Position numbers and translations under genes: made by a program. The notes under the pieces were generated by a model. The model did not search any database and was not told the DNA's origin. It was given only the letters and a program-made list of their open reading frames with translations. A stretch of 64,000 nt of DNA from Beta vulgaris subsp. vulgaris (Eukaryota; Streptophyta; Magnoliopsida; Caryophyllales; Amaranthaceae): positions 22,977,268 through 23,041,267 of the forward strand of contig NC_079210.1 of assembly GCF_026745355.1 (NCBI RefSeq). Reading direction: 5' to 3'. Numbering within the stretch: position 1 is the stretch's first letter; each line of letters begins with the position of its first letter. Positions 8,563 through 19,996 of this stretch are shown here, piece by piece.

Positions 8563-10925
8563 ATGTTGAACAGAGCCATAGTGTCAGCAACATCAACATG
8601 TGAAAGAAACTTCTTCCTCAACCTGATCTCAAAATCAACCACATTCACAAACCTCAAGCAAATCCACGCCCAAATCATCGTCAACAGTTTAAATTCCGAC
8701 ACTATAACGGTCACTAAGCTCACTCAAAAGCTGTGCGACATTGGAGCTGTACACCATGCTAATCTTCTTGTTTCTGCGACGCCAAATCCTGATATATTCC
8801 TCTACAATGTCCTCATTCGTGGCTTTTCTCATAACTATCTTCCCTCATCTTCTGTGTTAGTCTATGATCGTTTACGTCGAAACACAACAATCAAGCCTAA
8901 TAACTTCACATATGCTTTTGGAATTTCGGCTTCTGGGTCACTTGGGTATGAAAAGATTGGTATGTTGCTTCATGCTCACACAATAATTGATGGTTTTGAT
9001 GATGAATTGTTTGTTGGGTCTGCTGTGCTTAATATGTACTTAATTGTTCCAAGGTTGGGTTTGCATACAAGTGTTTGATAGAATGTCTCAAAGAGATACA
9101 GTGTTATGGAATACTATGATATTGGTTGGGAAGAATTGCTGTTATGTACATTCACTAGGTGTTTTCCGTGATATGGTTGGAAGTGCTGTCAAATGTGATT
9201 CGTCAACTTTGTCCGCGATTCTTCCTGCTATAGGAGAGTTGCAGGATTTGAAGTTGGGGAAGGAAATTCAGGGATTATCAGTCAAAACAGGGTTTTATTC
9301 TCATGCATATGTACTTACTGGTCTTGTTTCTATGTATGCAAAATGCGCGGATGTATGCGCTGCCAGATTGGTGTTTGGGCAGATGAGAAAACCGGATTTG
9401 ATATGTTATAATGCATTAATATCCGGGTATACTTGTAATGGTGAAACTGTGTCTTCGGTTAGCCTTTTTAAAGAATTGCTACTTTCTGGAGAGAAGGTGA
9501 ACTGTAGCACAATTGTTGGACTTGTACCAGTTGGGTCTCCTTTTCGCCATCTAAGTTTGACTTTGTCCATCCATTGTTTCTGTATCAAAACTGGAATGAT
9601 CAGAAATTCTTCGATTTCAACTGCAATAACTACAGTTTATAGTAGGCTAAATGAATTTGATAGGGCTAGACAACTATTTGATGAGACACCTGAGAAAAGC
9701 TTGGCAGCTTGGAATGCCATGATATCAGGTTATACCCAGAATGGCTTGACTGAAATGGCAATATCACTATTTCAGCAAATGCAAAAGTGTCATATTCGTC
9801 CAAATCCTGTAACAATAACTAGTATCCTATCAGCATGTGCGCAATTGGGAGCACTTAGTCTAGGAAAATGGGTTCATGAACTAATACACAATGAGAAGTT
9901 AGAGTCAAATGTATACGTATCAACTGCTTTAATTGACTTATATGCAAAATGCGGGAGTATAACCAAGGCTCGAGAATTATTTGATTCTGTGCCAGAGAAA
10001 AATGTTGTGTCCTGGAACGCAATGATATCTGGATATGGCCTTCATGGACTTGGACATGAAGCAGTGAATCTTTTCAACCAGATGGTGGATTCCAGGATTC
10101 CTCCTAGCACAGTTACTTTCCTGTGTGTTCTATATGCTTGTAGTCATGCAGGCTTAGTTAGTGAAGGCAATGCCATTTTTCATTCTATGGTTAATGATCA
10201 TCTTTGTGAACCATTGGCTGAGCATTATGCTTGCATGGTTGATCTCTTAGGACGAGCAGGACAACTAGATAAAGCTTTGAAGTTTATTGAAGATATGCCT
10301 GTTAAACCTAGCTCTGTTGAGTGGGGAGCATTACTTGGTGCATGCATGATTCACAAGGATACAAACCTGGCACGCATTGCGTCTGACAAATTGCTCGAGC
10401 TAGACCCTGAAAATATGGTTACTATGTATTACTTTCCAATATTTATTCAGCTGATCGCAACTATGGGCACGCCGCTTCCGTTCGACAAGTAGCCAAGAAG
10501 AGAAGGCTGGCAAAGACACCTGGGTGCACTCTAATTGAGTTAGATGACACTCCTTACGTCTCACATGTGGTGATCGCTCCCACCCACAAACAACTGCAAT
10601 TTATGGGAAGCTGGAGAAATTAATGGCCGAAATAAAGGAGGCTGGGTATCAGCCCGAGACTATGACAGCTTTGCATGATGTTGAGGAGGAAGAGAAGGAG
10701 CTTATGGTTAATGTTCATAGTGAGAAGTTAGCTATATCTTTCGGGCTTATTTCTACAGAACCAGGAACTGAAATCAGGATCTTCAAAAACCTCAGGGTTT
10801 GTTTAGACTGTCATACTGCAACTAAATTCATCTCCAAGCTCACTAAAAGAGTAATTGTTGTTAGAGATGCTAACAGATTCCACCATTTCAAAGATGGCAC
10901 CTGTTCTTGTGGAGATTATTGGTAA
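8563..10925 (+). pseudogene. PPR protein, PLS-DYW class (At4g30700-like), frame-broken
   Basis: DYW-class pentatricopeptide-repeat proteins enter mitochondria or plastids and carry out C-to-U RNA editing; the PPR array reads the RNA and the DYW domain is the cytidine deaminase. The reading begins at ATG 8563 with a short N-terminal segment, then about a dozen PPR motifs (for example WNAMISGYTQNGL, TALIDLYAKCGSI, DLLGRAGQLDKA), then E/E+ motifs and a DYW domain with HSEKLA and CLDCH zinc/active-site residues, ending exactly in CSCGDYW. From memory it resembles Arabidopsis At4g30700 (DYW9/MEF29) over its whole length. It is intronless, as most are. Protein homology jumps frame near 9037, 9071, 10416 and 10565; each needs only one or two bases. 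Either it is a recent pseudogene or the sequence holds indel errors. Everything between the breaks is well conserved, which favours a gene active until recently or still active. Confidence 0.85.
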
Positions 10926-11162
10926 ATTTGATGTTGCTTCGCGGATTAAGTTATATAGTACACTCTAAATCAGGTGACGCACTCCTAGCCTCATGTCAGG
11001 GAAGAAATGCTGCACATACATCATATTATAATATCCTTTCCATCTTAGTTGCAGCGAGCATAATTAATCGACAACATATTGCTTTATTCATATATTATAA
11101 TCTTAGTTGTGTATGACTCCACATCAAAACGATTGTGGCATTACATATAGATTTTAGTTTAG
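10926..11162. other. 3' flank of the PPR gene
   Basis: AT-rich sequence after the TAA with no further gene. It probably contains the 3' UTR, but no clear poly(A) signal could be singled out. Confidence 0.4.
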
Positions 11163-11743
11163 GAATTGGGTTTGGCTCAAGTGGTGAACTTTCGCATATT
11201 TCCTAGTAAGGTCTATGGTTCAATTCCTACCTCAAGCATGTGCTTGAGATTTAAGGGGGAAGGGGGTTGGGGGTGTTGGCTTGTAATGAGCCTCTGGGTG
11301 GGGGCTCCGTGCAAAGCGTGGATTATGCACCAGGGGGCACCATGCTCATTGTGCACCCAAAAAGAACATACCATTTATATAAGAGAACACGAGTTTTTTT
11401 CGACAACTTTTCTACTTTAAAAAAGAACACACGACTTAAAATTAAAGAACATGTAAATCTGTATTTATAAAAGAACATAGGTTAGAATGAAAAGAACATA
11501 TAGTAAATGAACATGTATGCGTAAGGTAAAAGAACATGTACCTTTTAAATTAAAATTTGAAAAAGGAATATTTAGTTGCAAAATTTAAGGAAACAAATAA
11601 CAACAATTTTTAAAAATTATAGACTCTAAAAATAATAAAACGACGTAGTTTAGAAGAGGGTGCACCATGCTCTACGTGCACTTGGGTGCATGTACTTATT
11701 TGCGGGCTCCGTGGGAGGGCAGTCCAAAGTTACTTGTTTGACT
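11163..11743 (+). mobile_element. tRNA-derived SINE-like sequence, interrupted
   Basis: An A-box-like TGGCTCAAGTGG (11173-11184) and a B-box-like GGTTCAATTCC (11217-11227), 32 bases apart, give the internal RNA polymerase III promoter layout of a tRNA-derived SINE. The body is G-rich and is cut by a 393-bp MITE at 11311-11703. The right end is not defined because no tail or target duplication was identified. Confidence 0.45.
11311..11703. mobile_element. MITE with 9-bp target duplication (Mutator-like)
   Basis: It is flanked by a perfect 9-bp duplication GGGCTCCGT (11302-11310 and 11704-11712). The ends are related inverted sequences of about 45 bp (left GCAAAGCGTGGATTATGCAC, right complement GCAAATAAGTACATGCACCC) that include a shared GCACC motif. 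A 9-bp duplication is typical of Mutator-like elements; the imperfect TIRs keep the superfamily call moderate. The middle is AT-rich with repeated AAAAGAACA and non-coding. Confidence 0.7.
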
Positions 11744-11959
11744 AACGTGGCAATATTGTTTGTTTTATTGTTGTTTTAAGTCAGCTGGTAGAATTAACAT
11801 TGCATCAAAGTTTGTTACTGCTGATTAGAGTTATGGTAAGTATATTATATTAGAGTCCTAGACTAATAAAGAAACGAGTATAGTTTTATTATTAGTCTAG
11901 GACTCTAATATAATATATCCTAGACTAAATATAATACTAATAATATACTTACATCATAT

Positions 11960-13392
11960 TGATAAGTCTCTATTTTATATATGATTTCTGCCTGTTATAT
12001 AGCATTTTAGTATAAGTTTTGAGACTTATAATATGTTTTCTTCTCATATTTTAATATTAATAACAGTTAAGTTACGAGTAACAAAGTGATTTATAATAAG
12101 AAAATATACTCAATAAAGTACTTGTTTGATTCTGCTACTACTTATACATACTAATTTGGCTTATTTAATATTTATAATATGGTATGTGTTTACTATACAA
12201 ATATTTTATTACTTTATTGATTTATTTGTAGGCAAAATTACAAGAAAGAAGAAAAGAAAAAAAAAACAAAAGAAAGGAAGTATAACACACAAATGATGAA
12301 GCCCAATGTGTCTTACAGCCACGCACATACATGATACATCTAAAGAATTAAAAGTTTGGATGTTGGGCCAAGGAAAAGAACGCAGCAAAAGAAAAATAAA
12401 ATAAATTAAACCTAAGTTTGGATGCTGGGCCGAAAAACAAGAAGCAGGAATTAAAATGAAACCTAAGACTAAGGACGGCAGACCATAGAAGAAAAAAAGG
12501 CAAAAAAAAAAAAAACAGAGGAGACGCACAACGGAAGAAGAACGCATCAGCGAGAGCACGAAGCGTTCATCTGTTTTGTCCTATGAATCTGGAGTTCATC
12601 CCTTTCTTCTCTCTTAGTTAGTTTATGTTTAATTATTATGTTTAATTTCAGATTTTTAGTTTCAATTGGTTTGTTTGATTTAGTTTTTATGTCTAGCTAA
12701 ATTTCTATGTTCTAGGGCTAGATGTAGTCTTTTAATTTTCTATCAATGAATTGAATTATTGTTTGGGTTTATCTATTTCAATTGCAATTTGATAATTTTG
12801 GTTTGATTTCGTATAATTGATTTGGCCAGTTGATTATATGTTTAAGGTATTGGATTAGTAGCGGGAGTGAACTTTCAATATTAGTTCGTGGAATTATCAA
12901 ACGTCAAGTAGTATAATTTTAGGAATAGTTATACACTTGGGGTGGTTGTTTACATGAATTTCTTGTTCGTAATGAGTTTATGGTAATGTTTACGACCACG
13001 GAAGTAGGCGTAAAGTTATTTAAATATACGTTTTCTACCTTGGAAGAGGAGATAATATAAATTAGGAAATTCGATCATTGCAATACAATAGTCCTTAACC
13101 CAACAATTAGTTTAATTTCATTGTAGAAAGTAATTGGCGAAATCTAAGTCCTGGAACTGTTTCTCATATTTGATTCTTACCCATTAGTGTTAGAATTAAT
13201 AGTAGTTTATATTAATTTAGCTTAGTTATTTTCACTACTCACGTCACCCGGATTGTCTAAATAATATTAGATTTTCTTAATTTGGTAGTTGACTATAGAC
13301 CTCCTTGTGGGAAACGATATCTTGCTTACCTTGTATTTACTTTAATTGACCCGTACACTTGCGGTATTTTAAGGTACATTTAGGACCGACCA
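11960..13392 (+). repeat. 5' LTR of the Athila-like element
   Basis: It begins TGATAAGTCTC and ends GACCGACCA. It is almost identical to 18286-19719; differences are about a dozen one- or two-base insertions or deletions and at most one or two substitutions. The minus-strand open frame across its purine-rich part (12209-12559, repeated in the 3' LTR) is a compositional artefact. Confidence 0.92.
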
Positions 13393-13398
13393 AGTTTT

Positions 13399-13416
13399 TG
13401 GCGCCGTTGCCGGGGA
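13399..13416 (+). other. Primer-binding site (tRNA-Asp)
   Basis: TGGCGCCGTTGCCGGGGA lies 6 bases after the 5' LTR. It is complementary to the 3' end of plant tRNA-Asp, the primer used to begin minus-strand DNA synthesis in many Athila/Tat elements. Confidence 0.85.
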
Positions 13417-13813
13417 GGCAATAGTTCAATATCATACTAAAGGGATTTTGATATTAATTTAGACAAAGTATTTCTTAGTACTACTTGTTTTTTTTTTACG
13501 CCTACTTGTTTATTTAGCTAGTCTTATGTTGCTTAAAGTAGAGTACCACTGTTTTTATTTTTATTTTAAGTTGATTTCATAATTTAGTGTTAGCCATTAG
13601 TTTATACTTTTTTCTGCTCATATTTTGCATTAGTTTAGAGAGCTGCATTCTGTGTCTTTACATTTAGAAGTTATTCAACATTGATTTTGGTGATTAATCT
13701 CTATTGTTTTATCCATTCTAACTTTTATTTTTAACAACTTTATGTTCTTAGCTTTTATTTGCATTCTGCCAATAGTCTTGGTTTATGAATTATTAGTACT
13801 TTATTATTAGTGT

Positions 13814-15919
13814 ATGCCACGTACTAATCGTTCTTTGGTTTCATTTGATCCAGAGATTGAAAGAACGGCTCGTGCACTAAGGAAACAGAAAAGGTTGGAG
13901 CAAATACAAAAGCTGCCAGATTTTGATTTGGAGTACATCTTCTCTGAAGCATCTGACAATAAACCATTAGAGATGGGGGATAACAACAACGAAAAGCCAC
14001 TACGTGACTACGCAATGCCGAATGCTAGTGGAGCCCCTTCAAGTATTGTAAGACCAACTGTTACTGCAAATAATTTTGAAATTAGTCCTGCCTTAATTCG
14101 TATAATTCAACAAGAACAATTTAGTGGACTAGATAATGAAGATCCTAATGACCATATAGGTAATTTTCTAGAAAAATGTGATACTCTTAAGCTGAATGGA
14201 GTAACCAATGATGCCATTAGATTAGGACTTTTCCCCTTTTCACTAAAAGATAAAGCAAAAATATGGTTAAAATCTAATCCTGCTAATTCTTTTACTACTT
14301 GGGAAGATTTATCTGGAGCTTTTCTTAGAAAGTACTTTCCCCTGGTAAGACTGCTAAACTAAGAAATGATATAACTAGTTTCATACAGAATGATGGGGAG
14401 TCTTTATACGAGGCTTGGGAAAGGTTTTAAACATTTACAACGTCAATGTCCTCACCATGGTGTCCCAGATTGGTTGCTTGTGCAAACTTTTTATAATGGT
14501 CTGAATGAATCTGTTAGGATCACTATAGATGCTGCTGCAGGAGGTGCTATAATGGGTAAAACTACTGAGGTAGCTAATAAATTATTAGAAGAAATGGCTT
14601 CAAATAATTATCACTGGTCTAATGATCGAAAATAAACCAAGGAGAAACTGGTGGTAAGTATTGAAAGTAGAAGGAAATTAAACATTTAAATGCAAAAAGT
14701 TACAACTTAGTTAATTTGTTTACTAAAATGAGTAATGTCAATTCTGTGTCTACTACTATGCCATGTAATTTGTGTGGAGGTGCTCATTTGACCAATGAAT
14801 GCATTAATGTGGAACAAGCTCAATTTGTTTCTAATTTTAAAGGCACCTAATAATGATCCATACTCCAATACTTTTAATCCTGGATGGAGAAACCATCCTA
14901 ATTTCTCTTGGAGGAATCAAGGACAACAAAATGCTAATGTTAACTCACAAATTCCACCTGGTTTCCATCAAAAACAACCCCAACAAGAAATTAGACCATC
15001 TTGGGAACTAGCTATTGAAAAATTAGCTAATGCTACTTCTGAAAGAATTGAAAAGTTGGAAACTAAAGTTGATCAGATTGCTATTTCTAATAGAAATGTA
15101 GAACTTCAACTTGGACAGTTAGCTAATGCCATCAATTCTAGAAGTCAAGGAGCTTTGCCTAGTAACACTGAAGTTAATCCTAAACAACACTGCAACGCTG
15201 TCACTCTTAGAAATGGTAAGGAGTTAAGTATCATAAAAAGTACGATTAAAGAAAATGAGGTCGCCAATGAAAGTGAAAAAGAGAAGGAGAATTATGAAGC
15301 TGAAAAAGAACCTGAATCGACACCTCTTCCCCCATTGAGACCTTATGTTCCCCCTATTCCTTTTCCACAAAGACTTAAACAAACTAAATTAGATAGTGAA
15401 TTTGAGAAATTCTTGAAAATGTTTAAGCAATTACATATTAACATTCCTTTTATTGATGCTTTAATGCAAATTCCTTCTTATTCTAAGTTTCTTAAGGAAA
15501 TTATGTCTAAAAAGAAGAAGTTGGAAAAATATGAAACCATTGCTTTGAGTGAGGAATGTAGTGCTGTGATTCAGAAAAAGCTTCCCCCTAAACTGAAAGA
15601 CCCAGGAAGTTTTTCTATTCCTTGCACTATAGGTGATATTAAGTTTTCTAAAGCCTTGTGTGATTTAGGTGCAAGTGTCTCTCTTATGCCTTTATCTATT
15701 TGCAAGAAGTTAGGATTGCATAATATAAAATCTACCACTGTCTCTTTGCAACTTGCTGATAGATCTATCAAATATCCAATAGGAATACTAGAAAATGTGC
15801 TAATTAAAGTTGATAAATTTATTATTCCTGTTGATTTTATTATTCTTGATATGGATGAGGATGTGGAGGTACCTATTATTTTAGGTAGACCTTTTTGGCT
15901 ACTGCTGGAGCTATTATAG
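13814..15919 (+). pseudogene. Athila-like gag-protease
   Basis: The Gag capsid region is open at 13814-14362 and 14390-14635 (motifs NDHIGNFLEKCD, GLFPFSLKDKAKIWL, FYNGLNE). Two compensating single-base shifts lie near 14341 and 14427, and a TAA at 14633. A zinc knuckle CNLCGGAHLTNEC is readable near 14765-14803 in another frame. The frame 14795-15919 holds a coiled-coil-like segment, a Pro-rich stretch and then the aspartic protease with the catalytic LCDLGASVSLMPLSI motif (about 15655-15700) and the flap-side IILGRPF near the end. The protease would cut the polyprotein; gag would form particles. Coding sequence stops about 20 codons after the protease and no polymerase follows. The frame breaks are all single-base, so the intact copy may encode one protein. 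Confidence 0.85.
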
Positions 15920-18285
15920 ATGTTAAGAATGGTATTTTAACGTTTGAAATTGGTGAAGAGAAAGTTCACTTCAATATATTCAGTTCTTCTAAAAGCAATT
16001 CACAACGTGATCTTGTTTGTCAAGTTGAGATAATTGAAGACATGACTAAGAACAAAACATGTAACTAATGCTACTAATGATCTACTTGAAGTGTGTTTGA
16101 GTAAAACAGGTACTCCTCCTAAGCTTAAGAAAGCAAAGGTAAGAAAAGTTTTTCCTCCAATCAAGGAATGTTTTTTATGGAGGAAAAAGGGTGAATTCAA
16201 AACAAAAGGTAAGTCTCCCTTGACAACTAAGACGACTACTAAAGGAGTGACTAACTCCTCGATTGATCCTGGTTAAACGGAATTTGATGGAAGTCAAGCT
16301 ATAGACTCTAAACAAGCGCTACTTGGGAGGCAACCCAAGCACTTTTAATTGTTTATTTTTCTCATTTAGTTCTCTTTATGCTTGTTCCTTTTGTTTTTCT
16401 TTTGCAGATACCAGAGACTATAATGAAGATAAGTCTCTTATGCATATTACCTGCTACTTCCTTCTACTGTGTGCTGTTGTGTGCTGCTGCTACAAGCTAC
16501 TGTATCACCATTATCACAAGAGTAGCTAGCTCGCTGCCACTCTCTTACTGCATAGCACTTGAGACGTCGTCTTGCCCCAGGTTGTTTCTTTCTAAGTCTT
16601 TTATAATGCCACATTGCTTCAATAATCTGAGTTTATCGAAACATTGAGGACAATGTTTGTAATAAGTGTGGGGGAGAGGCTTAAGCCTTAGATTGCTGGA
16701 TTGATGTATTGTTGTGATGCTGGAATTAATTTGTGTGAAGAAACAGGTTTAGAAAATGAAAAAAAAAATCTAATTGGATATGCCATATTTTAGGGGAGGT
16801 GCTGTCAAAATTTATGCAGAAATTTTAATTTTCATGTCTGATATTGATTTGAAGGCAAATTCCATTAGCTTAATTTGACTGAAAAAAAAAAAAAAAAAAT
16901 TCAGTTTTTAATACTTGAAAAAAAAAAAAAGAAAGTTTTTCTAGTTTTGTTGCAAGCTAATGGGTTTTTAATTTCGACTGATTCGGAGAATGGCATAGCA
17001 TAATTGTTCAAGTGTTTGGCAAGTGGTAAGAATGGTTATTTAAGATTTGATTGTGATTTACTTGGTGGACATTTATAACCATTGTGAGATCCTTTTGAGC
17101 CTTTTAGTAGACTAAAACATCTGTATTAGTCTCTATTTTTGAGAGTGTGTGTTAGTTCCTGGTGAAATATAAACTCTTGGATTTGCATTGGTTTCTTCGA
17201 GATTACATTGAAACATGAGCATATATTAAAATGATAAAGGCATTTGTTTTTGTTGAACCACATTTAGCCTAAGCCACCTACATTATCATATCTCTTTCTA
17301 AAACCCCTCTGAGCCTTAAGCCTATTTCTTTTGTCTAAACCACATTACAAGCTTATTTCCTAAACACATAACTTTTACCTGATCTTTGAGCTAGTGGAAT
17401 ATATGACATGATTATAATGGGGTTGTACGTCATACTTCTATGTGTAGGTTATTATATTAGTTTCCAAGAATATTTTTTCTCAAAAAGAAAATATCAAAAT
17501 GAAATGAAAAATATGAAGGAAGAAAAGAAATGACAAAATATGAAGAAAAAGAAGAAAAAGAAAGAAAAGGTTGATATTGAGAATAAAAATGAGTTCGGAA
17601 AAGTTTATTATTAGATATATATGACTAACATTTGAGTAGTTGGAGTTTTGACTGCGACCATTACAATTGGCCTTCTTAGAGATTGTGTACTCCAATAGAC
17701 TTAAAGGTTTGAGCACCAAATACTAAATACTTCCTACCCTTTACCCGAGCCTTACATTACAACCTTACTAAAGTCCTTTTGATTTTTGTATGCTCTATGT
17801 CTTCTTAGTGGTGGAGAATTGAACGATATGCAAATTTAAAGATAATATATTTCATTTCGAGTCGACCTGGTAGGTTTTGAGTGATAATTATTATACCCTA
17901 AACACATGAGTGATCATAATATTTTATTTTTATTTGCACGACTAAAGTGAGGGTTCACCAAGTTAAAATTACTCAATTACTCAATTCTTGAATAGGGTTG
18001 TGGTAAGACTGAATGGAAACACTAATACATGAAGTACTATGCTTTTTGAAGAATTGGTTGGTCTTTGGCTCATTGCTTGTGACGTCTAAATAATATTGAA
18101 CTAAAATTATTTTGAAATCATATTTTTTTGTCTTTGTGAAAACTTTCAGTTGAGTTATGGCTACTTATAATAGGATTTGCCTGAAAAGTCAGTCAGTTGA
18201 GAAGTTAAAATTTATAATGACAAATAGAAGCTAGTATTATAGTCCTAGTTTGCTCGAGGACTAGCAAACCTTAATGTGGGGGAGT
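15920..18285 (+). other. Non-coding 3' internal region of the Athila-like element
   Basis: This 2.4-kb stretch lies where pol would be. It holds a short Lys-rich protease tail remnant, a hairpin (GCTACTTGGGAGGCAACCCA region, 16318-16340), the CATTGAGGACAATG segment (16642-16655), A-rich tracts (16880-16932, 17480-17580) and finally the polypurine tract that primes plus-strand DNA. No protein of note is seen. Confidence 0.7.
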
Positions 18286-19719
18286 TGATAAGTCTCTATT
18301 TTATATATGATTTCTGCCTGTTATATAGCATTTTAGTATAAGTTTTGAGACTTATAATATGTTTTCTTCTCATATTTTAATATTATAACAGTTAAGTTAC
18401 TTGAGTAACAAAGTTGATTTATAATAAGAAAAATATACTCAATAAAGTACTTGTTTGATTCTGCTACTACTTATACATACTAATTTGGCTTATTTAATAT
18501 TTATAATATGGTATGTGTTTACTATACAAATATTTTATTACTTTATTGATTTATTTGTAGGCAAAATTACAAGAAAGAAGAAAAGAAAAAAAAAAAAAAA
18601 AGAAAGGAAGTATAACACACAAATGATGAAGCCCAATGTGTCTTACAGCCACGCACATACATGATACATCTAAAGAATTAAAAGTTTGGATGTTGGGCCA
18701 AGGAAAAGAACGCAGCAAAAGAAAAATAAAATAAATTAAACCTAAGTTTGGATGCTGGGCCGAAAAACAAGAAGCAGGAATTAAAATGAAACCTAAGACT
18801 AAGGACGGCAGACCATAGAAGAAAAAAAGGCAAAAAAAAAAAAAACAGAGGAGACGCACAACGGAAGAAGAACGCATCAGCGAGAGCACAAGCGTTCATC
18901 TGTTTTGTCCTATGAATCTGGAGTTCATCCCTTTCTTCTCTCTTAGTTAGTTTATGTTAATTATTATGTTTAATTTCAGATTTTTAGTTTCAATTGGTTT
19001 GTTTGATTTAGTTTTATGTCTAGCTAAATTTCTATGTTCTAGGGCTAGATGTAGTCTTTTAATTTTCTATCAATGAATTGAATTATTGTTTGGGTTTATC
19101 TATTTCAATTGCAATTTGATAATTTTGGTTTGATTTCGTATAATTGATTTGGCCAGTTGATTATATGTTTAAGGTATTGGATTAGTAGCGGGAGTGAACT
19201 TTCAATATTAGTTCGTGGAATTATCAAACGTCAAGTAGTATAATTTTAGGAATAGTTATACACTTGGGTGGTTGTTTACATGAATTTCTTGTTCGTAATG
19301 AGTTTATGGTAATGTTTACGACCACGGAAGTAGGCGTAAAGTTATTATAAATATACGTTTTCTACCTTGGAAGAGGAGATAATATAAATTAGGAAATTCG
19401 ATCATTGCAATACAATAGTCCTTAACCCAACAATTAGTTTAATTTCATTGTAGAAAGTAATTGGCGAAATCTAAGTCCTGGAACTGTTTCTCATATTTGA
19501 TTCTTACCCATTAGTGTTAGAATTAATAGTAGTTTATATTAATTTAGCTTAGTTATTTTCACTACTCACGTCACCCGGATTGTCTAAATAATATTAGATT
19601 TTCTTAATTTGGTAGTTGACTATAGACCTCCTTGTGGGAAACGATATCTTGCTTACCTTGTATTTACTTTAATTGACCCGTACACTTGCGGTATTTTAAG
19701 GTACATTTAGGACCGACCA
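18286..19719 (+). repeat. 3' LTR of the Athila-like element
   Basis: It begins TGATAAGTCTC right after the polypurine tract and ends GACCGACCA before the CATAT duplication. It pairs with 11960-13392 over its full length. Confidence 0.92.
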
Positions 19720-19807
19720 CATATCATAAGGAAACTATACTCGTTTCCTTATTAGTGAACTCTAATATAATATATACTTACCATAACTCTAATATTGCTA
19801 GCTGTTA

Positions 19808-19996
19808 GGGCCTGTTCTCTCCAGCTTATTTTCAGTTCAGTTCAATTCAATTCAGTTTGGATCAGTTCAGTTCAGCTTTGGACAATACTTTTACTCTCAC
19901 ATATCACTATTCATTTCAGTTCAGTTAAATCCAGTTCAGTTAAATTCAATTCAGTTTAGTTCAGTTCAGCTGTTTTATGTCGAAGAGAATAAGCCC
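19808..19996. mobile_element. Tourist-like MITE (PIF/Harbinger type)
   Basis: It is flanked by TTA on both sides (19805-19807, 19997-19999). Ends are GGGCCTGTTCTCT and, inverted, GGGCTTATTCTCT (11 of 13 identical). The body is made of CAGTTCAGTT-type repeats. The 3-bp TTA duplication and TIR are typical of Tourist elements mobilised by Harbinger transposases. The 189-bp size fits. Confidence 0.8.

Larger units (their letters stand above)
11960..19719 (+). mobile_element. Complete Athila-like LTR element lacking pol (gag-protease only)
   Basis: A 7,760-bp element with two 1.43-kb LTRs, a primer-binding site complementary to tRNA-Asp, a polypurine tract (GTGGGGGAG, 18275-18283) and a perfect 5-bp target duplication CATAT (11955-11959 and 19720-19724). 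The internal region encodes gag and an Athila-type aspartic protease, but no reverse transcriptase, RNase H or integrase sequence was found. Typical Athila 3' signals remain: a GCGCTACTTGGGAGGCAACC hairpin and a CATTGAGGACAATGTTT segment. It therefore resembles the non-autonomous gag-only elements called TR-GAG and must have used pol from a partner. The near-identical LTRs mean recent insertion. Confidence 0.85.
11824..19793. mobile_element. Long-TIR element split by a retrotransposon
   Basis: The left arm 11824-11886 (starting ATTAGAGTTATGG) is an inverted copy of the right arm 19732-19793. The two face each other across the whole Athila-like element, whose CATAT target lies between them. 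Removing the retrotransposon leaves a short fold-back element with TIRs of at least 60 bp. The left part also contains a second internal inverted repeat (TTAGAGTCCTAGACTAATAA type). Flanking 9-mers (TACTGCTGA and TATTGCTAG) agree at 6 positions, weakly suggesting a Mutator-like origin. No coding capacity is seen. Confidence 0.65.

Noticed and set aside
12209..12559. Minus-strand frame of 116 codons, repeated at 18551-18889
   Set aside because: It is in an LTR, is Phe-rich because of A-rich tracts, and the copy in the other LTR differs by frame-changing indels.
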